From contig CM032131.1 in the NCBI GenBank assembly GCA_018894105.1, positions 2,196,501 to 2,260,500 of the forward strand: a stretch of 64,000 nucleotides of DNA. Reading direction: 5' to 3'. This DNA is from Jacaranda mimosifolia (Eukaryota; Streptophyta; Magnoliopsida; Lamiales; Bignoniaceae). Positions 35,683-46,779 of the stretch are shown piece by piece. A program made the translations under genes and the position numbers. Numbering within the stretch: the first letter of the stretch is position 1; each line of letters opens with the position of its first letter. The notes under the pieces are model-generated. The model worked only from the letters and a program-made list of their open reading frames with translations. It made no database searches and was not told the DNA's origin.

Positions 35683-35686
<4 letters not shown>

Positions 35687-35790
35687 CTTTTAACTAAAAG
35701 TTAAATTACATGTATTAATCCGGCATTGCATATATATATATATATTACATAATAAACTAATATATGTATATATAATAATTACATAAATAA

Positions 35791-35850
35791 ACACACACAC
35801 ACACACACACACATATATATGTATATATATATAGATAGAGAGAGAAATAC
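35791..35850. repeat. Compound (AC)n-(AT)n-(AG)n microsatellite
   Basis: An (AC)11 run at 35791-35812 continues into AT and GATAGAGA repeats. A short minus-strand frame across it is spurious. Confidence 0.85.
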
Positions 35851-35900
35851 CAAAATTAATATGGAAGATGACATATATATATATATATTGAATACTTACC

Positions 35901-36335
35901 AACTTTGGACATGGAGTTACGAAAAAATTAATTAATATATTTATTATTAATAATAAAATAACACATCTTTATAGCAAATATATATGAAAATATGTTGAAA
36001 TGGCAAAAAAGGATAAAAATAACTCATTCACATTATTGCTCCATAAGAAATATATTTTAAATAGGATTGAAAATTATTTTACTTTATATGTATTACATTA
36101 GATATACACTAGTATACACACACACCATCATTGGATATGCAGTTACCAAAAAATCAATTAATATAGGTTGACCTATTAATAATAGAATAACTCATTTTTA
36201 TAGCAAATTATATATAAAAAATGTTGATATGGCCAAAAGGAAAAAAAGTAACTTATCCACATCATTGTCATATAATAAACATTCTTAAAATATAGTTGAA
36301 CATCATTTTATTTTATATATATTAGATTCTCAAAG
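35901..36335. repeat. AT-rich direct duplication, about 226-bp offset
   Basis: The block from TTTGGACATGGAGTTAC (35904) to TTATATGTATTACATTAG (about 36105) is repeated from ATTGGATATGCAGTTAC (36130) to TTATATATATTAGATTC (about 36335). It is collinear with small differences throughout. Confidence 0.6.
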
Positions 36336-36818
36336 AAAATTACTAGAGAAGTTATATGATTCAACTTGTCATAACATTAACCCTCTCAACAATCTTTGGA
36401 TTATATTTTATGTACTTGAGACTACTTGCATCAATCCTGACTCTTTAACTTGTTGAGCATGAGAAGTCACAAGCTTGTGCATTAGTCGCTTATTAATGCA
36501 GTCATTTAACTGGAATCTTGTATAAGACTTATGTATAGTTGATCGTAATCGATTATTACATTAGTATAAATATAACCGATAGTTTAAACTACACTAATAA
36601 AAATTATACGGACAAGTTAGTGAGAATAAAGATTATGTTGTAAATTATGGTAACAATTTCAATTGTCTCTAAATTGTTACAATTATCAATAGTGATAACT
36701 TAAAACATTAGTTCTTATCACTATTAAGTCATATCATGGCAAAATAAAAATTATTATCATCTAAAAAATATCATAAATGGCAAAATAAAATGTATTATCA
36801 CTTAATATATGTCATTAG
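36336..36818. other. AT-rich flank of gypsy copy 2 with a hairpin
   Basis: No gene is seen. AATAGTGATAA (36688-36698) and TTATCACTATT (36715-36725) form an 11-bp perfect inverted repeat. Related TTATCACTWA words recur near 36795 and, beyond copy 2, at about 44895, so copy 2 probably landed in a small element with such repeats. Confidence 0.4.
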
Positions 36819-37640
36819 TGATATGGGATAGCCCAACAAGCTCAGCCTAATAAAACTTGACCAGGGCCCAATTACCCTCGACCAAACCAGAGATGGCCCA
36901 ATTACCTGTTTGGGGTCGGCCGTATTATCAATCGAATCTTGACCTCACTATGCAACACTTGCCCTATCGACTAGGTTATGGTCGACCACCGTTAGGAGTG
37001 CCTCGCTCAGCTTTCAGCCAGAGAGACTCGAATACAACAGAGTTACACCATCGTCAACCAGAGTTATGCCTTGTCAACTAAAATTCGTAAAGACGTCTCA
37101 CAAGACTACATGTATTGACAAGGGAGGTCGAACCAAGGCGACAGTCCCTTAGCCGCACTAAATGCCAGCCAGGCGATGTGCCACTGCCAGTACCACCTTT
37201 TCAGTCACGCCAGGCTAGTGTACGCCTCTAGTATACCACCTTGTACTAGGAGTTGGAGGCAACACCACTTGGAATAGTACACAAGTTGGAGAAGACTTCA
37301 AGGTCCTCAAGCAGTGACAAAAGCCCTTCTTGCGCAATAAGGGCACCTTAGACATATGAATCCCATTGGGAAGGCTATAAATATCCCACTGCCAACCTTC
37401 AGCAAGGTATGCCATTTCTTACCTTCGAAAGCCCTCATTCCACTATTCTACCCTCTCATCGATTATACTGACTTGAGCGTCATAATGCCTTAGCCAAGGG
37501 CACCTCGGCTAGCCTAACGTTTGCTATTAGTTGCAGGACTTGATCCCAACATATCCCAAAGTATCCTGACTGACCCCCCTTCTGCTCAATCCCACAGGAC
37601 TTTAGTCTAATCCATTACCAAACTACTTATACCATCATCA
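36819..37640 (+). repeat. 5' LTR of gypsy copy 2
   Basis: The 822-bp LTR runs from TGATATGGGATAG to ACCATCATCA. A TATAAATA lies at 37376-37383 and TGACTTGAGCGTC near 37470. The primer-binding region TTTAGCGCTATCTG follows at once. Confidence 0.85.
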
Positions 37641-37683
37641 TTTAGCGCTATCTGTAGGAAAGCTGAGTCCACAGCTATGAAAA

Positions 37684-39320
37684 ATGGTGAACATTAGGCG
37701 AGCCGTTTCTAAAAGAGAGGAGAACAGAAGATCCCTAACCCCTCATCCTTGACCTCAAAAAGAATCGATTATGGCAGGGCCCAGTGCCCAACCAAAGCAA
37801 GTGGTCACTTTGACCGTGCCCCAGCTCATGCAATTAATAAGCGAGCAGATAGATGCTCAAATCTTAGCTCAACTATCAGCTGCCCTCAATCGACACAACA
37901 CTCAACCCAGGCCAGCTGCTAGCGCCACTCTTCAACCCACTTAGTGTGAGGAGAGACCCCCTAGAGAAGAAAGAGGTCAACCAAAAGCCAGGCGACCACA
38001 CACTCGATGAAAAGATAATCCTGAGCGATTCCCAAGAGAAAAGCCCGACCAATTCCTTGAGAAGAGGTTGCAGATTTCGTTGATCATGGCGTTCAACCCC
38101 TTTGAGCCCCACAGCGCAATAGGGTCAAGCGCACGAGACCTTAGACAAATAGAAACCTCACCCAAGCTGATCGGGAGGAATGGGAAGAAGTTTCCCATCA
38201 AGTACAGTAATTGAATCGACGACTCGAAGAGATTTCGAAGAGAAACTTTGAGAGGAATCCCTATTATGATGGCATTCCCCATTTTCATCGTGAAAAGGAG
38301 TCAGCATTCATACAAGAGATAGTCGACGAGCAAATTGCTGTTGATGCCAAAGTTCCAACTAGGTTACCTAGATACGATGGCTCAACGGACCTGAATGAGC
38401 ATCTACTACAATTCAAGCACATGATACAGTTGCATAGGCACAACAAGTACATCCATGCCAAGATACTAGTCACCACGTTCCAAGGAATCGTACTCGATTG
38501 ATTTGTGAAGTTAGAACTGGCATCGATCTACTCATACGACCAGTTATGCAACAAGTTCCTCCACCAGTTTGCTGGTCAGAGAAAGGCAAAGCTCCCCTAT
38601 ACCTGTTTGCACATGGTTAAACAGAACGAGGAAGAATAGCTTTGCGATTTTTTCACCAGATTTAATACTGAAGTTCTGAAGATCGATAGCCCCAAATTGA
38701 ATTTCTAATTGACGTGATGTTCCTGGGCCTTCGACATAAAGAGTGTGCTAATACTTTGGTTAGAGAGTGACCAAAAACCATGGAAGAACTGCTCGACCTC
38801 GTGGAGAGGTACATGACTCAAGAGGATATGAATAAGCTTAAGTATGATAATCCTGATGCCGACAAGCAAAAGGCTAAAGAGAAAGATGATCGTCAGCACA
38901 AAGATGGTCATCGATCTCCGATCAAATATTTCCACGACTAAACTCCGCTCAATGCTGCAAGAAAGGAGGTACTGTTCTCTATCTAGCACGAAAACTTCTT
39001 TAAGAAACCCATGAAGCTAACCGAGATATAGGCCATGAAAAGGTCTAAGAAATACTGCCACTTTCATAGACAAAAAGGCCATGACACGGAGGATTATTTC
39101 AACCTCCACGAAAGATCGAGAGGCTGATTCAACAGGGCCATCTGAAAAAGTTTGTCGATGAGAGAGCCCAATAAGAAGTAGGCGTAACGGACCAAACTCC
39201 TTGTAGAGAAAGGTTAGTTAGCCTGAGGAAAGAAGATAAGGAAAAGAAACCTATCCACGATCCCCGCCTACCCATCAGATGAGTAATTGACACTATTGTG
39301 GTAGGCTCAACTGGGGGGTA
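37684..39320 (+). pseudogene. gag remnant, gypsy copy 2
   Basis: The gene starts MVNIRRAVSKREENRR at 37684, as in copies 1 and 3. The core includes LPRYDGSTDLNEHLLQFKH (near 38370), TCLHMVKQNE-like sequence, and the zinc-knuckle-like C-H-F-H-R-Q-K-G-H-D-T-E-D near 39058. Stops at about 37940, 38499, 38637 and 38706 and further frame changes break it. Its function would be assembly of the element particle. Confidence 0.8.
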
Positions 39321-39349
39321 CTCGAAGTCAGCCAAAAGGCAGAACCAAT

Positions 39350-39875
39350 GGAGAGTGGAGTCGACCAAATCCTCTCTAGTCGAAACTATTTTTCAGCTCT
39401 CGACCAACGCGAAGCTAATCTCCTTCTCCAATGTGGACCTCTCCTATATCAAGAATTAAGAGAGCGACAACAACCTGGATTGCCCTTTGGTAGTATCTGT
39501 GGGAATAGCAAACTTCGAGGTCAGAAAAGTCTTAGTTGACAACAGGAGCTCAACAAACATCATTTTTCTATTGACCTTGAAGAGAATGAACATGGGCAAG
39601 TTGAAGTTTGAGCCTGTCCGCACATCGCTGGTCAGATTCGGGGGTCAGAGATCATCCCCCTATAAGCCTATCCATATCATTTAGGGAGGCCCCTCGAAGG
39701 GGAACTCTCATGGTTAACCACATGGTCTTCGACGCACAATTTGCCTACAACGCTATCATTGGTCGACTGGCGCTGAACGAATTTTGAGCTATTATCTCTA
39801 CCTATCATATAAAGGCCAAGTTCCCAACTTTTGCTGGAATAGGCGAACTTCTATGCAACATGAAGAAAGCGTGGC
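39350..39875 (+). pseudogene. Protease remnant, gypsy copy 2
   Basis: The stretch reads ETIFQLSTNAKL, then CPLVVSVGIANFEVRKVLVDNRSSTNIIF (active loop D-N-R-S, around 39540) and LVRFGG. After stops it continues as AYNAIIGRLALNEF-like sequence near 39750. The domain is collinear with 13570-14156 in copy 1. Confidence 0.75.
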
Positions 39876-41000
39876 GATGTTATACAGTTTCGATCGAGGT
39901 AAATGAACAGAAGGCTCAACTAAAATTGAAACCCTCGGGGGATGCCCTAGTAGCGAAACCCGAGGAGGGGCAGCAAAGCAAGAAATGGAAGCTAGAAAAG
40001 ACTGTTGGGGAGTTCAAAATTATCGAGTTAGAACCAGGGAACCCCGACAAGACTACCAGGATTGGAACAAATATGGGCAGCAACATAGAATGTCTCATGG
40101 TCGATTTCCTCAGAAGAAATGTTAACGTTTTTGCATGGAAGGCTTCTGACCTTCAGGGAATCGACCCTAGTGTCATCGTCTACTATTTGAATGTGGACCT
40201 CTCATTTAAGCTTATGAAGCAGAAAACCAGAACCTTCAACGCTGAACGATGCTAGATCATCGAAACAGAGGTCAACAATCTTTTAGAGGGAGGATACATT
40301 ATAGAAATTCAATATCCAAGTTGGCTTTGTAATGTGGTCCTTGTCCTTAAAAATGAGAGAAAGTGGCGAATGTGTAACAATTTCACTGATTTGAATAAAG
40401 CTTGCCCTAAAGATCCTTACCCCCTGCCTCGAATACATTTACTAGTGGACTCTACTGCGGGTTGTGATTTTTTTAGCATGATGGATGCATTTTAAGGTTA
40501 CTACCAAATATTCATGGCACTTAAGGATAGGGATAATACCTCTTTCGTCGTCCCCAATGGAGTATACTACTTTTTGGTTACGCCTTTTGGGCTCAAAAGC
40601 GTAGGTGCAACTTATTAAAGACTTGTAAACTTTATGTTCAAAAATGAGATTGCAAAGCCCATGGAGGTCTATGTCAACGACATGATTGTCAAAACAGAAA
40701 AAGGACAAAATCACTTAACTAACCTCAACCATACATTCTCAATATTGCGAGCATTTGGCATGAAGCTTAACCCTAACAAGTGCACATTCGGGGTGAAGGG
40801 AGGTAAATTTTTGGGCTACATGGTTAGCCAAAGAGGTATCGAGGCCAACCTACAGAAAATCCAGGCTATTCTAGACATCACACCTCCTCGAACAGTAAGA
40901 GACATTCAATGTATAGTTGACAGAATCATAGCTCTGGATCGATTTATTGCCTGACTGCCTGACAAAAGCTTACCATTATTCAAAATCTTTAGAAATGCAA
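39876..41000 (+). pseudogene. Reverse transcriptase remnant, gypsy copy 2, YVDD changed to YVND
   Basis: Blocks include LECLMVDFLRR-type sequence, ACPKDPYPLPR, PFGLKSVGATY, LNPNKCTFGVKGGKFLGYMVSQRG and ILDITPPRTVRDIQC. The catalytic box reads Y-V-N-D (AAC at 40676-40678), so one of the two metal-binding aspartates is lost. In-frame stops also occur near 40252, 40492, 40615 and 40952. Confidence 0.85.
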
Positions 41001-41850
41001 AGAAGTCAGGTTTCCAATGAACAGAACAATGGGACCAAGCACTGATCGAATTAAAGTAGTACCTTTTATCAGCACCGATGTTAGCTAAACTTGAGGTTGG
41101 AGAAATCTTGCATATTTATTTAGCAGTCTCGTCAGCATCCATCAATTCAGTTTTGGTTTCAACCAGAAATGGCGCCCATTGACCAATCTACTACAACAGT
41201 AAAGTATTGCAGGGCCTTGAGCACAACTATTTGGAAATTAAAAAATTTGCTATCTCCTTGGTCACGGCAGCCAGGTAACTGAGGCCCTATTTCCAATCTC
41301 ACTCTATCATGGTTTTGACATTAACCATTGAAACAAGTATTGTCCAAGCCAGATATGTCGGGAAGATTAACCAAATGGGCAATCAAGCTGGGCGAATTTG
41401 ACATCATATTTTAGCCTCGAACTGCTATAAGGGGTCCAAATCTTGTTCAATTTTATCGCTGAGAGACTCAAACTACCCAACCAGCTCGACCATGACTCCT
41501 TTATATGGACTTTTCACGTTAACGGTTTAGCAACTTTCTCAGGTAGAGGAATTAGCATTTCTCTATGGTCTCCACAAGCCGAAGAGTATGACTTCATAGT
41601 CAAACTCGACTACCAAAAATGAAGTAGAATATGAGGCCCTCTTAGCTAGCATAAGGATGGTAGTAAACATAGGAGTCGAATAGCTGGCAGCCATCACTGA
41701 TTCCCAACTGGTTGCAGAGCAGGTTGAAGGGAACTTTGAAGCCAAAGAGTCTACAATGAACAAGTACTTGATCGAGGTGAAGAGGTTGCAACAACAATTC
41801 AAAAAATTCACCCTTAGCCAAGTCCCTCGATTAGAGAACGAGTAGGCCGA
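41001..41850 (+). pseudogene. RNase H and archaeal-type RNase H remnants, gypsy copy 2
   Basis: The first RNase H region shows HNYLEIKKFAISLVTAAR near 41220. The second is frame-broken but readable as FIWTFHVNGLATFSGRGISIS near 41500 and NEVEYEALLASIRMVV near 41620. It then runs through AAITDSQLVAEQVEGNFEAKE and LSQVPRLENE. In copy 1 the corresponding catalytic residue is D in YVDGSA; here it is N. Confidence 0.75.
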
Positions 41851-43213
41851 TGTGTTGTCCAAATTCGTAAGTTCAACAAAAAGGACCAGAGATAGAACAA
41901 TCATATTTCTGGTCGCTAACAAACCCACCATAGGTGCCCCTAACCAAAACTTGGTGGGGCAGATCGAAGAAGCACCTCCCTTCTGGCAGGATGCAATAAA
42001 AGTTTATTTGAGAGAATGCATAGTTCCCAAGGACAAAGGCGAAGCACATAGAATTAGGGGCCAATCAGCCAAGTTCACCCTCGACGAGTACGACCAACTT
42101 TATAAGAGGTTAATTTTTAGACCACCGTTCAGGTGTTTGACTCCAGAGCAAGCCTATGAAGTCTTACATGAAGTCCATTTGGGTATCTGCGGCAACCATT
42201 CGGGAGGATGATCACTTGCACACAAAGTCATCAGATATGGATACTTTTGGCCAACTCTGTTAAACGATGCAGTTGACTTTGTCAAGAAATGCCCATCTTA
42301 TCAGCTCCACTCGAATATACCTCACTGACCTACCACAGCGCTGGTGCCTGTTCAGATCACATGGCCATTTGACCAGTGGTGAATAGATATAGTCGACTCT
42401 TTTTCAAAAACCACAGGTTAATGGAAGTTTATGATCGTTGCGGTCGAATACTTTACCAAGTAGGTGGAAGCAGAAGTGGTTCCTAAGATAACCGACGCGG
42501 CCATCAAAAAGTTTCTTATGAAAAAACATTATTTGTTGTTTCGGCTTGCCTAAAGTCATGATATCAAATAATAAGACACAATTCCAGAGTAGGAGTATGA
42601 TGAGCTGGTGCGAAAGCCTTGGCATTTGACAACATTTCACGTCAATTGGAAATCCACAAGCAAATGGCCAAATAGAAGTCACGAATAGGACTGTCCTAGA
42701 CCATCTCAAGGCTCTATTGGAAGGACTGGAGCGAGATAAGCAGATGACCTCCTTGGAGTACTTTGGGCATATAGAACCACCCCTCAAACAGCCACCGGCC
42801 ACAGCCCATACGGTTTGGTCTACGGCTCAAAAGCAGTTTTCCCAACATAGCTAATACAACACACTGCTCGAGTGATCCACTATAACCCAATCAAGAATGA
42901 CTCCCAACGAGAATTAGACCTGGGGACAATCGACGAGTTATGTCAGCAAGCGTACACAACCATGTAGAGATACAGGTCGAAGATAGCACAACATTACAAC
43001 AAGGGTGTCCGACTAAGAAGCTTCAAAGTAGGCGACCTTGTCTTAAAAAAGGTCGAAGTATTGAAAAACGTGGGAAAACTCGACCCAAAATGGGAAGGAC
43101 CATACTCGGTGGTCAAGGTAGCAAAGCACAATGCCTATCGACTTGCAGACATAAACGGCAATAAGCTCCCTCGACCATCGAACATCATAAATTTGAAGAA
43201 GTTTTATGTATAA
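41851..43213 (+). pseudogene. Integrase remnant, gypsy copy 2
   Basis: Integrase would insert the DNA copy into the genome. The zinc finger (H-L-G-I-C-G-N-H-S-G-G, then C-P-S-Y with the last Cys lost) lies at 42175-42305. The core starts QITWPFDQW-IDIV near 42355 and includes VAVEYFTK. The C-terminal part is well kept: HYNKGVRLRSFKVGDLVLKKVE, then GPYSVVKVAKHNAYRLADING and a final LKKFYV ending at a TAA (43211-43213). Stops near 42211, 42330 and 42380 and frameshifts near 42530 break it. Confidence 0.8.
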
Positions 43214-43320
43214 AGAGACCAAAGTCTCCACCCGACTGTATCATAATATAGTTATAAATTAATGAAAACTACCTATGATTCATGCAACCATTTGTCCACT
43301 CCAACAGTTAAGTTTAAAAG

Positions 43321-43750
43321 TCGACCAAGTAGTCGATGACACGACAGTTTCAAACCGCAAAACTAAGGCTTTTAGCCTAAGTTAACGAATGAATTGATCG
43401 TTCACAATCGACCCTGTAGTCGATGGCACAATAGTTTCAAACCGCAAAACCAAGGCTTCTAGCCCAAGTTAATGAACAAGTTGATCCTCTACTGTTGACG
43501 CCGTAGTCAACGGCATGATGGTTTCAAATCGCAAAAGCAAGGCTTCAAGATCGAATTAATAAATAAATTTGTTGTTTAGATTTGACCCCTGCAGCCGATC
43601 TCAAAGTGTATTTTTTTCCCCAAAAAGCTGTGGCTTCAAGCCCAAACTAATGAGCAAAAAATCGACCTTGTAGTAAAAAACAAACCCACAAATACAAGTT
43701 GCATGTCACAATGACAGTGTTACAAATCAAGTTGACCTTGGTGTCAATGA
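43321..43750. repeat. 87-bp tandem repeats between pol and the antisense gene, copy 2
   Basis: Unit starts (T-C-G-A-C-C or T-T-G-A-C-G/C) fall at 43321, 43408, 43495 and 43582, each exactly 87 bp apart. Shorter units begin at 43662 and 43732. Units share GTTTCAAACCGCAAAA and AAGGCTTCTAGCCCAAGTTAA blocks. The homologous array in copy 3 has the same period. No frame is kept. Confidence 0.85.
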
Positions 43751-44059
43751 TAAATATCTTAGATTAATTATATTATTCCTGCCCCAATCAATTTCTAAAT
43801 CGATCGCATACTTGCTTAAATTCTCTCATTTTGGCACCACGTTATATGATTTCTTATTTGAGACCAAATTGGTTATGTTGCTGGTTATTAACAATTGGCA
43901 TTTGACGAAAAAGAAAAATGTCAAAAGCAAATTGAACTCAAAAACACATTGACAAGCGAAAAATATCATTTATTACTTCCCAATGTTTCGATTACAAATT
44001 CAAACAAGTGCCTCACAGAGAGACCAAAAAGATAAAAGCAAAAATACAGCAAACTAAGA

Positions 44060-44540
44060 GCTCAACTAGACTTAGCGCCTTTAGTTCGTGCGCCCTCATC
44101 AAGGGCTTGATCGAGCTCATCGTTTAAGGGGATGGGGAGAATCATAAGACTTTCGACTTCCTGCTCGGGCACCGCAGTGGGGGATGGTGGGATTGTAGAG
44201 GCTGGTTGGAAAGGCCCTGCCACATCGACGAGAAATTTGTTCCCATGTAGATGGAGAAAATCAGCCACATTGACCTTGTTGTCTCGGATGTTGAATGCAA
44301 AGTCATTGACGAAAGCAAATTCCTTAGTCACCTCGACGAGCCTCCTTTTGTAATTAGTGACAGCTCGACCGCAAGCAGATCAGCAGTCCTCTCTTCGGTA
44401 GCAATCTCATCGGGATCAAGATATATTTCGAGCTACTTGTTCAGCATTTGATTGAGGTATTCCTTGTCCTCAGGGCAGAAAGGATAACTCAAGTATTCGA
44501 GCTGCTTAATCACCTTCTAGAAAGCCTCATTCGCATCGTC
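44060..44540 (-). pseudogene. 3' part of the antisense gene, gypsy copy 2
   Basis: Read on the minus strand, this region gives FDDANEAF, KQLEYLSYPFCPEDKEYLNQML, KEFAFVNDFAFNIRDNKVNVADFLHLHGNKFLVDVAGP and IPLNDELDQALDEGA. The same order is found on the plus strand of copy 3 at 48650-49140 (LEYLSYAFLKEDKDRINPIL, KEFGFANDFAFKICDGMVDAAQYFPPHGFLVDEAGP). The gene is thus opposite to gag-pol in both copies. The last 89 residues are open (44331 down to 44062); upstream parts have stops. The N-terminal half is removed by the deletion that joins it to the LTR. Molecular function is unknown. Confidence 0.75.
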
Positions 44541-44557
44541 GAAGGAGAAGATGATGC

Positions 44558-44860
44558 AAAGGCACTTTAGACATATCAACCCCATTAGAAAGACTATAAA
44601 TATCCCATTGCCAATCTTCAGCAAGGTATGCCATTTCTTACCTACAAAAGCCCTCACTCCATTATTCTACCCTCTCGATCGATTATACTCACTTAAGCGT
44701 CGGAATGCCTTAGTTGAGGGTACCTTAGCTAGCTTGACATTTGCTATTGGTTGCAGGACTTGACCCCATAATATCCCAAAGCATTCTGAGCGACCCCCTG
44801 TCTGGTCGATCGCGTAGGACTTTAGCACAGTCCATTACCAAACAACTTATACCCTTATCA
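44558..44860 (+). repeat. Truncated 3' LTR of gypsy copy 2
   Basis: It matches the last 300 bp of the 5' LTR, from GCACYTTAGACATAT on, through CTATAAATATCCC, to TTATACCCTTATCA. The first roughly 520 bp of the LTR, the polypurine tract and part of the antisense gene are missing. Confidence 0.85.
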
Positions 44861-44865
44861 ATTAG

Positions 44866-45233
44866 TATTAATTTTTAGTTTTTCACTTATTTTCTTATCA
44901 CTAATATTAACCTTTTAGAAGTGCTTTCAAGTGTAAATGTATATACTGGATTTCCTCTATAGGGTCAAACTTTCCTTAAAATTGTTATTTGTACAACTTC
45001 TTGTTTTGAAAATATAATAAATTGAACTGCATTGTAGTACTAAAAAGTTAGAAATAAATTGAGAAAAAATAGTTGTGATTTTTTGGTTACAATGCCAAAA
45101 AAGTAACATCATTTGTCAATTTGAAGATGCCTTATTGAAAATTTTAATTTTTTATTTAGAGTTAAAATACTTTTGCTTGGTTCATTACATATATTGAAAC
45201 AAAGCAATCGAAGCACTACAAATGATTTTAAAT
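44866..45233. other. AT-rich DNA between two mobile elements
   Basis: No gene is seen. It continues the host sequence left of copy 2. Confidence 0.45.
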
Positions 45234-45540
45234 AAAGGGCTAAAATCTTTTTACACCCATGTGTTATACGAAATAGGCGGTTTACCTCTATGTGAAAAAA
45301 AGGGTGAAATGCCCCTTATATTTTTAAAATTTGGATCACTGGCCCCTTCCATCTATTTCAATTGAATTTTTTTTTAAAGGATGAAAATACCCTCATATAT
45401 ATAATTATTTTATATCCTTATGTTTTTCTTTTTCTTTTATTTAATCTAAATTAAATATCTTATGTATTTATAAAATACATAAGATATTTATATAAATGAA
45501 ATACTATCTAATATTTATAAAATTATATATACATACATAT

Positions 45541-46355
45541 TGATGATGGTGAAAGTTATATATACTGTTTTGGGCTGGAATTTAGATGGGTCGACCTGTT
45601 TGGTTGAGTAATCAAACTCCTAATGATTAGGCTGAGTTTTGCAATCACGAGCAAACGTCAGGCTAGCCGAGGTGCCCTCAGCTATAGCACTCCGATATTC
45701 AAGTCAGTATGAAAATGACTACATATGATAAGCAGTAGAGTGATGGCTTTTTAGTATAGGATGACATACTTTATAAGAGGCTGGCAAGCGGATATTTATA
45801 GCTTTCCCCATGTGATGGATTTGTTTAAGATGCCTTTAGCATGCAAAAAGGGTTCTTGTCCTTGCATGGGGAGCTTTAGGTCATCTCCCACTTCTATACT
45901 ATTCCAGGTGGCTTCATCTCCAGCCTTCATAGACATAATAGTACACTAGGGGCGCGCCCCTTGCCTGGCATGGTAGCATGGGTGGTACTGAGGTGGCACG
46001 CGCTATTAATGCGGAGGCATACCGCGTGTCAAGGCATTTAAGGTGGCAGAGAAGGGATTCTACAGCGAGTCGACCTTACTAGTAGACAAACAAATCGACC
46101 TCAGTGCTGGTTTTGGGTAAGGTTGGTGACCGGTGGAAGCAGTAGTCGAATACTGTAGTCGGACGAGTCGAGCGTCTGTGTTCAACTCACGGCCTGGTCG
46201 AACGACATTAGTGTTGCTTAGTGTGTCGTCGAAAAAGAGTGTGAGGGGTCGATCCAGGTCGACAATATGACTGGGCTCCAAGGATAAGATGGGCCTGATA
46301 ATGTACTATTGGGTCGATAGCCTTTGGGCTAGGCCTATCGAGTCATCCCATATCA
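45541..46355 (-). repeat. 3' LTR of gypsy copy 3
   Basis: On the plus strand it runs from TGATGATGGTG to CATCCCATATCA, 815 bp, the inverse of the TGATATGGGATG start seen in other copies. It is flanked on its inner side by the polypurine tract. It differs from the 5' LTR by scattered changes. Confidence 0.85.
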
Positions 46356-46375
46356 TGAGTCCCCCCTACTTTTGA
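46356..46375 (-). other. Polypurine tract of gypsy copy 3
   Basis: On the minus strand AAAGTAGGGGGGACTCA ends directly at the LTR start. This is the expected plus-strand DNA primer site of an LTR retrotransposon. It is missing from copies 1 and 2. Confidence 0.75.
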
Positions 46376-46569
46376 ATTCTAAACGACATGATCGATAGGA
46401 ATAATTGGGGAGTAGTTTGGTGCGAAGATACGAGGACCCGTCGACAAGGGTTTTAGTAGTCAACTTGGGTTTAGTGCATTTAATGCACCTGTTACATCGT
46501 GCCATCCAAAGCGTCAAACGACAGCTGCGCCATTATTACAGACATTTGGGCTTCCTGCGCTTGGATGCC

Positions 46570-46577
46570 TATAAATA
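46570..46577 (+). promoter_or_regulatory. TATA box for the antisense gene of gypsy copy 3
   Basis: TATAAATA in a GC-richer setting (GGATGCC-TATAAATA-GG) faces the antisense gene and lies outside the LTR. A strong donor-like GTAAGT at 46687-46692, about 115 bp downstream, could end a short first exon. The role is inferred from position and sequence only. Confidence 0.5.
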
Positions 46578-46779
46578 GGTATGGTTAAAGTCTTTATTTT
46601 TACTTTTACCACTCTGCATCTAGTCGAGTTCTAAGTCTACTACTTTTCCTGCAATTGTTTTGTGCTCTAGACTTTATCGAAGCCATGTAAGTCTTTTCTT
46701 CGTTTTATTCGAGTACCTCATTTGTTTAAGATATGCAATGCTTATATAATTCTGAGGGTAGTTAGGGAAGATAGTGAGG

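Larger units (their letters stand above)
36819..44860 (+). mobile_element. Ty3/gypsy Tat-lineage retrotransposon, copy 2
   Basis: ATTAG flanks both ends (36814-36818 and 44861-44865), a perfect 5-bp target duplication, so both outer ends are original. The order is 5' LTR, gag, protease, RT, RNase H, archaeal RNase H, integrase, 87-bp tandem repeats, an antisense gene fragment, and a shortened 3' LTR. Many stops are present in every domain. An internal deletion joins the antisense gene to the middle of the 3' LTR near 44558. Confidence 0.9.

Noticed and set aside
45761..46281. Short open frames within the left LTR of copy 3
   Set aside because: They lie within an LTR, are not kept in the right LTR or the solo LTR, and have no domain.
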